In this document: positions 43,976 through 51,912 of the stretch, piece after piece
Position numbering within the stretch: position 1 is the first letter of the stretch
Layout of the letters: each line of letters begins with the position of its first letter
From: Tabrizicola sp.
Lineage (GTDB): Bacteria > Pseudomonadota > Alphaproteobacteria > Rhodobacterales > Rhodobacteraceae
Length of the DNA: 64,000 nucleotides
NCBI RefSeq assembly: GCF_022842145.1
Contig: NZ_JALHQD010000004.1
Location: 248,001-312,000 of the forward strand
Reading direction: 5' to 3'
Position numbers and translations under genes: made by a program
Notes under the pieces: generated by a model
What the model was told of the DNA's origin: nothing
The model's input: only the letters and a program-made list of their open reading frames with translations
Database searches by the model: none

Positions 43976-44004
43976 GGATACACCATCCTAGCTATGGGGT
44001 GCAA
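43976..44004 (-). promoter_or_regulatory. Possible gyrA promoter
   Basis: On the minus strand TTGCAC (44004-43999) and GTATCC (43981-43976) are 17 bases apart and lie 46 bases before the gyrA ATG. The -10 match is weak. Confidence 0.4.
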
Positions 44005-44061
44005 TGGCGCGCTGCGGTCCATTGGCAGCCGTTGAAAGAGAGTGACAACACACTGTTTTCA

Positions 44062-44090
44062 TTGATTTTTAGCCTAGGCCTGTCATGATT
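44062..44090 (+). promoter_or_regulatory. Possible usg promoter
   Basis: TTGATT (44062-44067) and ATGATT (44085-44090) are spaced by 17 bases, 33 bases before the usg ATG. The -10 overlaps a GANTC site (GATTC at 44087-44091). Confidence 0.4.
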
Positions 44091-44122
44091 CCGTCACGGA
44101 CCATCAGAAAGGACGGAAAGCA

Positions 44123-44392
44123 ATGGTCGGACAAGAGACGGAACTGATGCTGAAGGGCTATGGGCTGACCACGGCTGAGCTTTACTACCGGATGCCGGAT
44201 TATCGCAGTGTTCTCAACAGCTTCATCTGGCAGGAGTATGATCTGGCGCCGGATTATCCGAAGCTTTTCCAGTTCATCGAGTTCTGGCAGGAAAAGATTG
44301 AAGGACCGCTGCATTCGGTGCGCTTCACCCACCGTAAGCTGATCTCGCCGGGTGAGTGGCGGAATGTCGTGGGCGAGTTCTACTTGCATTGA
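44123..44392 (+). CDS. usg: Usg family protein
   Basis: The 89-residue protein matches the Usg family (LMLKGYGLTTAELYYRMPDYRSVLNSFIWQEYDLAPDYPKL split across residues 9-49). Usg is a small cytoplasmic protein of alphaproteobacteria first named for its place upstream of a trp gene; its function is unknown. Here it is not near trp genes. AAGGACGG precedes the ATG. Aromatic residues are unusually frequent. Confidence 0.88.
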   Translation: MVGQETELMLKGYGLTTAELYYRMPDYRSVLNSFIWQEYDLAPDYPKLFQFIEFWQEKIEGPLHSVRFTHRKLISPGEWRNVVGEFYLH

Positions 44393-44421
44393 ACGGAAAC
44401 AGTCGCACGGTCGCGGGCTGG

Positions 44422-44456
44422 TTGTTTCCAGTTGTGGAAAAGATAGCCAGAAACAA
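44422..44456. other. Nested inverted repeats in the usg-arginase gap
   Basis: TTGTTTC (44422-44428) pairs with GAAACAA (44450-44456), and an alternative TTTCC (44425-44429) pairs with GGAAA (44436-44440). The 169-base gap is AT-richer than its surroundings and carries no convincing ORF. It could be the 3' region of usg or a regulatory leader. Confidence 0.35.
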
Positions 44457-44561
44457 TCGCCGGATATGAACGGTGTTTGTATCCACAGCAGTTACAGTGT
44501 AGCTACAGGATGTATATACGCTCAGATTCCCTTCGGCGGATCAACTGCTTGGCGCAATCGG

Positions 44562-45485
44562 TCACTTGGAACGCGTCGGACGGTCGAAAACCTTCTTGCC
44601 CATCAGGGACCCTACCAGATCCACCATGAGCCGGGCCGTCATCCCGCGGTCGTCGAGAAACGGGTTCAGCTCTACAAGGTCCAGCGAGGTCACGAGACCG
44701 CTTTCGTGGAGCAGTTCCATCACCAGATGCGCCTCGCGGAAGGTGGCGCCGCCCGGAACGGTGGTTCCGACGGCGGGGGCAATCGAAGGGTCCAGGAAGT
44801 CGACGTCCAGGCTGACATGCAGCATCCCGCCTTCGCGCCGCACGAGGTCCAGGAACTCGCGCAGGGGGGCGACCAAGCCACGCTCATCGATCACCCGCAT
44901 GTCGTTGATGAAGATGTCGCGCTCCAGCATTGCGGCCTGCTCCTCGGGGTCGACCGAGCGGATGCCGAACATGCAGATCCGACGGGCCGGGACCGGGGCC
45001 GGGAAGGGCGGGAAGGCGTCGAACCCGTCGCGGCCCGCGATATAGGCCAGGGGCGTGCCATGCAGGTTGCCCGAGGTGGTGGTCAGCGGCGTGTGGAAAT
45101 CGGAATGTGCGTCGAGCCACAGCAGGAACAGGGGTCGCCCCTGCCGCGCGGCAAAGGCGGCGGCCCCGGCGGCGGACCCAAGGGCCAGCGAATGATCGCC
45201 GCCCATGATGATCGGAAAGCCGCCCTGGGAAAGCGCATCATCGACGCGGTCCATCAGGATCTCGGCCCAGGCGACGGTTTCGGGTAGATCGTGCACGACG
45301 GGATTGCCGCAGGTGACCGGTTTCAGCTCGGGAAGGACAAGGTCGCCCCAATCCTCGACCCCGTGGCCTTCGGCGCTGACTTCCCGGGCGATCCCGGCGA
45401 CGCGGTAGGCGGCGGGGCCCATCAGGCAGCCGGGGCGCTTCTGGCCAGAGTCGATGGGCGCGCCGATCAGGATCGTCTTGGGCAT
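44562..45485 (-). CDS. rocF: Arginase
   Basis: The 307-residue enzyme hydrolyses arginine to ornithine and urea. Manganese ligands lie in IMGGDHSLALGS, LDAHSDFHT and SLDVDFLDPSIAPAVGTTVPGG. The ATG at 45485 is preferred because GGAGA lies six bases before it; an ATG four codons earlier is the alternative. It is divergent from ccmF. No catabolic partner (ornithine aminotransferase or cyclodeaminase) is adjacent. Confidence 0.96.
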   Translation of the reverse strand: MPKTILIGAPIDSGQKRPGCLMGPAAYRVAGIAREVSAEGHGVEDWGDLVLPELKPVTCGNPVVHDLPETVAWAEILMDRVDDALSQGGFPIIMGGDHSLALGSAAGAAAFAARQGRPLFLLWLDAHSDFHTPLTTTSGNLHGTPLAYIAGRDGFDAFPPFPAPVPARRICMFGIRSVDPEEQAAMLERDIFINDMRVIDERGLVAPLREFLDLVRREGGMLHVSLDVDFLDPSIAPAVGTTVPGGATFREAHLVMELLHESGLVTSLDLVELNPFLDDRGMTARLMVDLVGSLMGKKVFDRPTRSK

Positions 45486-45673
45486 GGGGGTCTCCATTCT
45501 GGTCGGGCGCTTTGGTCCGGTGTAGCGGGGCCGGACTGCCGGTGGCAACGGACAATTCGGCGGGATCGGCGGGGATGCGCGGGCACAGTGGAGCCTTGGC
45601 GCGGCGAAGGGGCGCAGGGCTTTCCCCCGGAGGCCACAGCGCCTATCATTGGGGATAACCACGGGAGAGGCTG

Positions 45674-47644
45674 ATGATCGTCGAGCTTGGGCATTTCGCG
45701 CTGATCCTGGCGCTGATGGTGGCGCTGGTGCAGTCCACGCTGCCCTTGTGGGGCGCGCACCGGGGCGACGCGCGGCTGATGGCGCTGGCGGGACCGGCGG
45801 CGCTGGTGCAGATGGCGCTGGTCGCGGGGTCCTTTGCGGCGCTGACCTGGGCCTTCGTGGTGTCCGACTTCTCGCTGGCGGTCGTGGTGTCGAACTCGCA
45901 CACGCTGAAGCCGATGCTGTACAAGGTGTCGGGCGTCTGGGGGAACCACGAGGGCTCCCTGCTTTTGTGGGTGCTGATCCTGGCGGTCTACGGGGCGGCG
46001 GTGGCGTGGTTCGGGGACAACCTGCCCGACCGGCTGAAAGCGCGGGTGCTGGCGGTGCAGGGGATGATCGGGGTGGCGTTCCTATTGTTCCTTTTGCTCA
46101 CCTCGAACCCGTTCTGGCGTTTGGCGCTACCGCCCTTGGACGGGCAAGACCTGAACCCGCTGCTGCAAGACCCCGGTTTGGCGTTCCATCCGCCGTTCCT
46201 GTATCTGGGCTATGTCGGGCTTTCGATGGCGTTCAGCTTCGCCGTGGCCGCCCTGATCGAGGGCCGCGTCGATGCCGCCTGGGGCCGCTGGGTGCGGCCC
46301 TGGACGCTGGCGGCCTGGGTCTTCCTGACCATCGGTATCGCGCTGGGGTCCTGGTGGGCCTACTATGAGCTGGGCTGGGGCGGGTTCTGGTTCTGGGACC
46401 CGGTGGAAAACGCGAGCTTCATGCCTTGGCTCCTTGCGGCGGCCTTGTTGCATTCGTCCATCGTCGTGGAGAAGCGCGAAAGTCTGAAGGCCTGGACGAT
46501 CCTTCTGGCGATCATGGCCTTCGGGTTCAGCCTGATCGGGACCTTCATCGTGCGGTCGGGGGTTATCACCTCGGTCCACGCCTTTGCCAACGACCCCGAG
46601 CGGGGGGTGTTCATCCTGATGATCCTCGCCTTCTTCACCGGAGGTGCGCTGATCCTCTTTGCGCTGCGGGCCGGGTCGATGGAGGCGCGGGGGGTGTTCA
46701 GTCTGGTCAGTCGCGAAAGCGCGTTGGTGGCGAACAACATCCTGCTGACGGTCGCTGCGTTTGTTGTGTTCATCGGGACAATCTGGCCGCTGGTTGGGTC
46801 AATGTTGCTGGGTCGTGACCTGTCGGTGGGCGAGCCTTTCTTCAACGCGGCCTTCTCGCCCTTCATGGTGGCGCTGGCGCTGGTCCTGCCTCCGGGAGCG
46901 ATGCTGGCCTGGAAGCGGGGCGACATCGGGCGCAGCTTGCGCGGGCTGATCCCGGTGATGGTGCTTGCGGTGGCGCTTGGGGCGCTGGCCTTTGCGATGC
47001 AGACCGGGCGCACGGCGCTGGGGCCGGTGGGCCTGATGCTGGGCGCCTGGGTCGGCTTCGGCGCGATGGCAGACATCTGGGCGCGGACCGGGCGCGAAGG
47101 CGTCGGGGCACGCTTTGCCCGCCTGTTCCGCTTGCCGCGGGCGGACTGGGGCAAGGCCACGGCGCACTTCGGCCTTGGCGTCACGATCTTCGCCGTCTCG
47201 GCAATGATGTCGTGGAAGATCGAGGACATCCGCATTCTGCAGGAAGGCGAGACCTTCCCGCTGGGGCGCTATGAGGTGCGGCTGGACAAGGTCGAAGAGG
47301 TGCAGGGGCCGAACTATACCTCCACCATGGGCTGGATGACGGTGACGCGCGGCGGCGCAGTGGTGGCGGTGCTGAACCCCGAAAAGCGGATTTATCCGGT
47401 AGCGCAGATGCCGACCACGGAGGCCGCGATCGACTATGGCTTCCTGCGCGACATCTATCTGGTGCTGGGCGACCGCCAACAGTCCGGCGGCTGGGCTGTG
47501 CGCAGCTACATCGAGCCTTTCGCCAACTGGCTGTGGGCCGGATGCATCCTGATGGCGCTTGGCGGGCTTCTCAGCCTGTCGGACCGCCGCTATCGGGTGG
47601 CCGCGGGCGCGCGGAAGGTCCCGGCCGGAGTGCCGGCGGAATGA
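45674..47644 (+). CDS. ccmF: Cytochrome c haem lyase subunit CcmF
   Basis: The 656-residue polytopic protein attaches haem to apocytochrome c in system I. The tryptophan-rich WWD-type segment (WWAYYELGWGGFWFWDPVENA is split here by residue 235-255) is intact, with flanking histidine-bearing loops and a large periplasmic domain near 520-610. Its stop overlaps the ccmH start by ATGA. Confidence 0.97.
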   Translation: MIVELGHFALILALMVALVQSTLPLWGAHRGDARLMALAGPAALVQMALVAGSFAALTWAFVVSDFSLAVVVSNSHTLKPMLYKVSGVWGNHEGSLLLWVLILAVYGAAVAWFGDNLPDRLKARVLAVQGMIGVAFLLFLLLTSNPFWRLALPPLDGQDLNPLLQDPGLAFHPPFLYLGYVGLSMAFSFAVAALIEGRVDAAWGRWVRPWTLAAWVFLTIGIALGSWWAYYELGWGGFWFWDPVENASFMPWLLAAALLHSSIVVEKRESLKAWTILLAIMAFGFSLIGTFIVRSGVITSVHAFANDPERGVFILMILAFFTGGALILFALRAGSMEARGVFSLVSRESALVANNILLTVAAFVVFIGTIWPLVGSMLLGRDLSVGEPFFNAAFSPFMVALALVLPPGAMLAWKRGDIGRSLRGLIPVMVLAVALGALAFAMQTGRTALGPVGLMLGAWVGFGAMADIWARTGREGVGARFARLFRLPRADWGKATAHFGLGVTIFAVSAMMSWKIEDIRILQEGETFPLGRYEVRLDKVEEVQGPNYTSTMGWMTVTRGGAVVAVLNPEKRIYPVAQMPTTEAAIDYGFLRDIYLVLGDRQQSGGWAVRSYIEPFANWLWAGCILMALGGLLSLSDRRYRVAAGARKVPAGVPAE

Positions 47645-48114
47645 TCGCCTTCCTCAAGCGGTGGTGGGCAGATTGCCCACCCTACGCCCTTGCCCTTTTC
47701 CTGGCGGTGACCCCGGCCTGGGCGGTGCAGCCCGACGAGATGCTGACCGACCCGGTGCTGGAATCCCGCGCCCGCGAGATCAGCCGCGACATCCGCTGCC
47801 CGGTCTGCCAGGGAGAGACCATCGATGACAGCAACGCTCCCATCAGCCGGGACCTGCGACTGATCATCCGTGAAAGGCTGGTCGCAGGCGACAGCGATGC
47901 CGAGGTTGTCGACTACATCGTTGCGCGCTACGGCGAGGGCGTGCTGTTCAACCCGCCGGCCGAGGGGGCGAACCTGGTCCTCTGGCTTGCGGGTCCGGCG
48001 CTGCTTCTGGCCGGTATTGCCGTCGCCCTGGCAGCGGGACGCAGGCGGGTTGCGCCGGACGTCGTGCTGACCACCGAGGAAGAGAGCCGGTTGAAGGAAA
48101 TCCTCAAGGAGTAG
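47641..48114 (+). CDS. ccmH: Cytochrome c biogenesis protein CcmH (CycL)
   Basis: The 157-residue periplasmic thiol protein keeps the apocytochrome CXXCH reduced for haem attachment. A signal peptide (1-28) precedes the domain with redox motif C53-P-V-C56 (IRCPVCQGETIDDSNAP), and a C-terminal anchor lies at about 110-133. The signal peptide's RWWADCPPYA is encoded by a GGTGGGC/GCCCACC palindrome found twice elsewhere in the window. Coupled to ccmF. Confidence 0.96.
   Translation: MIAFLKRWWADCPPYALALFLAVTPAWAVQPDEMLTDPVLESRAREISRDIRCPVCQGETIDDSNAPISRDLRLIIRERLVAGDSDAEVVDYIVARYGEGVLFNPPAEGANLVLWLAGPALLLAGIAVALAAGRRRVAPDVVLTTEEESRLKEILKE
47663..47681. repeat. GGTGGGC/GCCCACC palindrome, copy 2 (inside ccmH)
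   Basis: GGTGGGC (47663-47669) and GCCCACC (47675-47681) surround AGATT, followed by CTACG. This copy lies in the coding sequence of the CcmH signal peptide and keeps the frame open. Confidence 0.7.
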
Positions 48115-48135
48115 GGTGGGCGATCCCGCCCACCC
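48114..48135. repeat. GGTGGGC/GCCCACC palindrome, copy 3 (at the ccmH stop)
   Basis: GGGTGGGC (48114-48121) and GCCCACCC (48128-48135) surround six bases; the first base is the last base of the ccmH stop codon and GTA precedes it. It probably forms a transcript-end hairpin for ccmF-ccmH. Confidence 0.7.
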
Positions 48136-48223
48136 AGCGCTTGTCGCGCCCGTGACGCCGCGTAGGGCTTGGCCTTCACGCCAGTCCCGCTAGTCTGGCC
48201 GCAAAGCTTGGGAGGCGGCACAG

Positions 48224-48994
48224 ATGGCGGGATTGGTGACGGTGAAGGTCGAGGGTGGCGTGCATCACATCACGCTCAACCGCCCCGAGGTGATGAACGC
48301 GCTGAACCGCGAGATGCGGCTGGAACTGCTTGCTGCCCTGCAGGCGGGCCACGGCGCGCGCGTCATCGTGCTGACCGGGGCAGGGCGCGGCTTCTGCTCG
48401 GGTCAGGACCTCACTGATGCCGAGGGGCTGGAAGCCGCCGGGTTCGAGGCGATCCTGAACGACGAATACGTCCCGATGATCCGCGCGATCACCGAGGCCC
48501 CGGTGCCGGTCATCGCAGCGGTGAACGGGGCGGCCGTGGGGGCAGGGGCAAACCTCGCGCTGGCCTGCGACCTGGTGATCGCCGCTGAAGGCGCGGTCTT
48601 CCTGCAGGCTTTCACCCGGATCGGCCTGATCCCGGACGCGGGCGGGACCAGCTTTCTGCCGCGCCGGGTGGGTCTGCAACGCGCCATGGGAGCGGCCTTG
48701 CTGGCCGAGCCGGTCAGTGCCGCACAGGCGGTGGACTGGGGCATGATCTGGGAGGCGGTCCCCGATGACCGCTTTGCCGAGGTGGTGGCCGCGCGGGCGA
48801 CGAAGCTGGCCAGTGGTCCCACCGGGGCCTATGCCGCCCTGAAGCAGGCCTTGCGCGGGGCTTTCGACCAATCTCTGGAAGCGCAGCTGGAGGTCGAGGC
48901 CCGGCTGCAGGGCCGCTGCGGGGCGAGCGCCGACTTCCGGGAGGGTGTTGCCGCCTTCCTGTCCAAGCGCTCGGCGGTCTTTCAGGGGCGGTAG
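48224..48994 (+). CDS. Enoyl-CoA hydratase/isomerase family protein (PaaG-like)
   Basis: The 256-residue crotonase-fold protein contains the oxyanion-hole segments GRGFCSGQDLTD (about 62-73) and AAVNGAAVGAGANLALACDLVIAAEGAVF, and RIGLIPDAGGTSFLPR with the aspartate found in isomerase-type members such as PaaG. This suggests epoxyphenylacetyl-CoA isomerase or delta-isomerase activity rather than classic hydration. No paa genes are adjacent. GGGAGGCGG precedes the ATG. Confidence 0.9.
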   Translation: MAGLVTVKVEGGVHHITLNRPEVMNALNREMRLELLAALQAGHGARVIVLTGAGRGFCSGQDLTDAEGLEAAGFEAILNDEYVPMIRAITEAPVPVIAAVNGAAVGAGANLALACDLVIAAEGAVFLQAFTRIGLIPDAGGTSFLPRRVGLQRAMGAALLAEPVSAAQAVDWGMIWEAVPDDRFAEVVAARATKLASGPTGAYAALKQALRGAFDQSLEAQLEVEARLQGRCGASADFREGVAAFLSKRSAVFQGR

Positions 48995-49051
48995 GGAACC
49001 GCAACCCGCCGGCCGCGTTGTCGCCTTCGGTGTTCAGCAGGGGTGGCGGCG

Positions 49052-50260
49052 ATGTGGAACCAGGCGTTGACGGCGCTTCTGGATCTGGGCATGCGGACCG
49101 GACGGTTGAGGCTGACCTTCGCGGACGGCACGCGCCGGGAGTTCGGTCCGGGCGGGCCGCCGGAAACCGAGGTCACGCTGCACGACCCCGACTGGCCGCG
49201 GAAGTTTCTGTTGAACCCGGACCTTGCGATGGGCGAGGCCTATATGGATGGCAGGCTTACCCTTCGCGACGATGATGTTCGCAGTCTGCTGACCTTCGCC
49301 CTGCGTAATGTCCGGGGGCGCCGCCTGCCCGCACCCCTGCCGCAACTTGGTGCCTTGTGGAGCCGGGCGAAATCCTGGGCGATCTGGAACCACATGGGCG
49401 TCGCCCGCAGGAACGTGGCGCATCACTATGACATCTCCCCCGACCTCTACGACCTTTTTCTGGGCGAGACCAAGCAATACACCTGCGCCTATTTCCGCCG
49501 CCCGGACATGACGCTGGACGAGGCGCAGGCGGCAAAGATGGCGCATATCGGGGGCAAGCTTCTGCTTCGGCCCGGAATGCGGGTTCTGGACATCGGCTGC
49601 GGCTTCGGAACGCTGGCCCTGGCGCTGGCGCGCGACCACGGGGTCGAGGTGACGGGCATCACCCTGTCCGAGGTCCAGCTGTCCAAGGCAGAGGCGCGCG
49701 CCCGTGAGGCCGGTCTTGCCGGGCAGGTGACCTTCCGGCTGCAGGATTACCGCGATGTGACCGAGACCTATGACCGTGTCGTCTCGGTCGGGATGATGGA
49801 GCATGTGGGTCTGCCGCACCTGCGGACCTATTTCCAGAAGGTCGCCGACCTGATGCCGCAGGAGGGGGTGGCGCTGATCCATTACATCGGGCGCTGGTCC
49901 ACGCCGGGCACGATCTCGCCCTGGTTCGACAAGTACATCTTTCCCGGCGCCTATTGCCCGACGATCTCCGAGGCGATGCGGGTGGTGGAGAAGACCGGGA
50001 TGATCCTGTCGGATCTGGAGGTCTGGCGCGGGCATTATGAACGGACGCTGCAGGAGTGGCTGAAGCGGTTCGACGCCAATATCGACCGGGTCCGACAGAT
50101 GCACGACGACCGCTTCATCCGGATGTGGCGCTACTACCTGCAATCAGCCGAGATGGGCTTTGCCGAGGGCTATATGGTGATCCACCAGCTGCAACTGACC
50201 AAGGCGCGCGGCACCGTGCCGATGACGCGCGACTACCTGTATCCGGCGCGGAACAGCTAG
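49052..50260 (+). CDS. Cyclopropane-fatty-acid-synthase family methyltransferase
   Basis: This 402-residue SAM-dependent enzyme has a family N-terminal domain (FLLNPDLAMGEAYMDGRLTLRDDD), then NVAHHYDISPDLYDLFLG and the SAM loop VLDIGCGFGTLALALA near 185-200. The C-terminal YLQSAEMGFAEGYMVIHQLQLTK is typical. It methylates unsaturated acyl chains of membrane phospholipids. A GTG nine bases earlier is possible. It converges on ilvN with stop codons sharing CTAG (50257-50260). Confidence 0.93.
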   Translation: MWNQALTALLDLGMRTGRLRLTFADGTRREFGPGGPPETEVTLHDPDWPRKFLLNPDLAMGEAYMDGRLTLRDDDVRSLLTFALRNVRGRRLPAPLPQLGALWSRAKSWAIWNHMGVARRNVAHHYDISPDLYDLFLGETKQYTCAYFRRPDMTLDEAQAAKMAHIGGKLLLRPGMRVLDIGCGFGTLALALARDHGVEVTGITLSEVQLSKAEARAREAGLAGQVTFRLQDYRDVTETYDRVVSVGMMEHVGLPHLRTYFQKVADLMPQEGVALIHYIGRWSTPGTISPWFDKYIFPGAYCPTISEAMRVVEKTGMILSDLEVWRGHYERTLQEWLKRFDANIDRVRQMHDDRFIRMWRYYLQSAEMGFAEGYMVIHQLQLTKARGTVPMTRDYLYPARNS

Positions 50261-50817
50261 GCGCCGCGCTTCAGCCCTGCGACACCGGTGCGGGCGATCT
50301 CGACCAGGCCCAGCGGGCGCATGAGGTCGGCGAAGGCGTCGATCTTCTCGGGCGTGCCGGTCATCTCGAAGACGAAGCTTTCCAGCGTGGAATCGACGAC
50401 ATTGGCCCGGAAGATCTCGGCCAGGCGCAGGGCTTCGATCCGGTGATCGCCGTGGCCCTTGACCTTGACCAGCGCAAGTTCGCGCTGGACCGACGGACCC
50501 TCGGCGGTGAGGTCCTGGACCTCATGCACCGGGACCATGCGCTTCAGCTGCGCCTCGATCTGGTCGATCACGGCGGGGGTGCCGCGGGTGACGATGGTGA
50601 TGCGGCTGCGGTGGCCGGTGTGGTCGACCTCGGCCACGGTCAGGCTGTCGATGTTGTAGCCGCGGCCGGAGAAGAGGCCGATGACCCGCGCGAGGACGCC
50701 GGGCTCGTTCTCGACGATGACGGCGAGGGTGTGGGATTCCTCGACCTCGGAGAGCGCGGAGCGCAGGTCATAGGCGGAATGGCTGGTCGAGCCCTTCTTG
50801 ATGTTCAGTGCGGACAT
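50257..50817 (-). CDS. ilvN: Acetolactate synthase small (regulatory) subunit
   Basis: The 186-residue subunit has an N-terminal ACT domain (HTLAVIVENEPGVLARVIGLFSGRGYNIDSLTVA is the diagnostic stretch, about 29-62) that binds valine for feedback inhibition, and a second regulatory ACT-like half. It lies downstream of the acyltransferase gene that separates it from the large subunit on the same strand. Confidence 0.96.
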   Translation of the reverse strand: MSALNIKKGSTSHSAYDLRSALSEVEESHTLAVIVENEPGVLARVIGLFSGRGYNIDSLTVAEVDHTGHRSRITIVTRGTPAVIDQIEAQLKRMVPVHEVQDLTAEGPSVQRELALVKVKGHGDHRIEALRLAEIFRANVVDSTLESFVFEMTGTPEKIDAFADLMRPLGLVEIARTGVAGLKRGA

Positions 50818-50847
50818 GGGTCCTACCTTCTGCTGTGGGACACGGCG

Positions 50848-51849
50848 TCAGAATCCGATCCAGGACGGACGACCGACCCGGCGGATGACGGCGTAGATGA
50901 TCAGGGGGCCGACGATCCCGGCAAGCGTGCCAAGGATCATGTGGGCGGTGAGGTCGGGGGTGAAACGGCCCAGCACGGCGCGGGTGCCGGCGGAAAAGAT
51001 CGTGTGGGCAAGGTAGATGCCCATCGACGCGATGCCGAGATAGGCCAGAAGGCGCAGGGGCGCAGTCTGGCGGCTATTGGTCAGAAGGTAGACCACCGCC
51101 AGCGCGGCCAGGGACAGAGCGATGCCCAGAACCTGGGCGACGAGCAGGGATTGCGGCAGCTGAAAACTGGCCGCCTGAAAGCCGACAAAGACGGCAACGG
51201 CGATCAGGAAGGCGAAGGCACCCTGCGGTCGCCAGTTCGTTTGGCCCAGCGCCAACCCGGCCAGGAACGCCCCCGCATAGGTCGCGGCGCCGACGGTCCA
51301 GGCGTTCAGGCCGACGGGCGTGAAGCTGGAGGCGAGCACGACAAGCCCGGCCAGGGCAGCCCAGGTCGGCGCAGAAAGTGGGCCAGTCACGAAACGGATC
51401 AGAGCCAGCACGACGAGGTGCTGCAGAAACAAGGCCCAGAGGAACCAGAAGTGGTCCCGCGGGGGCAGGGGGAAGAACAACAGGCTTTCCAGCCCCGACA
51501 TCTGCGTATTGGCCGCATCCCCCGCTGCAAGCCGCGCGGCGGTGAAAAGATAGGTCCAGAGGACCAAGGGCCACAAAAGCCGCGTCACCCGGCTGAAGGC
51601 TGCCTCGCCCACGGGCCGGCGCAGCGCCCAGGACTGAAAGGTCATGCCCGACAACAGGAAGAACAGCGGCATGTGGAAATTGTAGATCAGCCGGTCCACC
51701 AGCTGGAACGCCCAGGCATTGCCGATCATCCCTGCCGTCTCGAGCCCGCGCCAGGCATGGCCGATGACCACGAGGATGATGCCAACGCCCTTGGCGACAT
51801 CCATCCACATGTCTCGGGTCTTCGGGCTGGCCTCGGCGGTGAGGGTCAT
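50848..51849 (-). CDS. Acyltransferase 3 family membrane protein
   Basis: The 333-residue protein has about ten hydrophobic segments and the family N-terminal motif WMDVAKGVGIILVVIGHAWRG with the active-site-type histidine H31, followed by YNFHMPLFFLLSGMTF. These enzymes O-acylate surface sugars at the inner membrane. It is inserted between ilvI and ilvN, with gaps of 63 and 30 bases, on the same strand, so it probably shares their attenuated transcript. Its substrate is unknown. Confidence 0.9.
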   Translation of the reverse strand: MTLTAEASPKTRDMWMDVAKGVGIILVVIGHAWRGLETAGMIGNAWAFQLVDRLIYNFHMPLFFLLSGMTFQSWALRRPVGEAAFSRVTRLLWPLVLWTYLFTAARLAAGDAANTQMSGLESLLFFPLPPRDHFWFLWALFLQHLVVLALIRFVTGPLSAPTWAALAGLVVLASSFTPVGLNAWTVGAATYAGAFLAGLALGQTNWRPQGAFAFLIAVAVFVGFQAASFQLPQSLLVAQVLGIALSLAALAVVYLLTNSRQTAPLRLLAYLGIASMGIYLAHTIFSAGTRAVLGRFTPDLTAHMILGTLAGIVGPLIIYAVIRRVGRPSWIGF

Positions 51850-51912
51850 GGGGTTCCTGACTGGGGTCTGGGTGGCTGGCTTGCCGGACCGGGTCCGGCA
51901 AGCCGCTTCACA

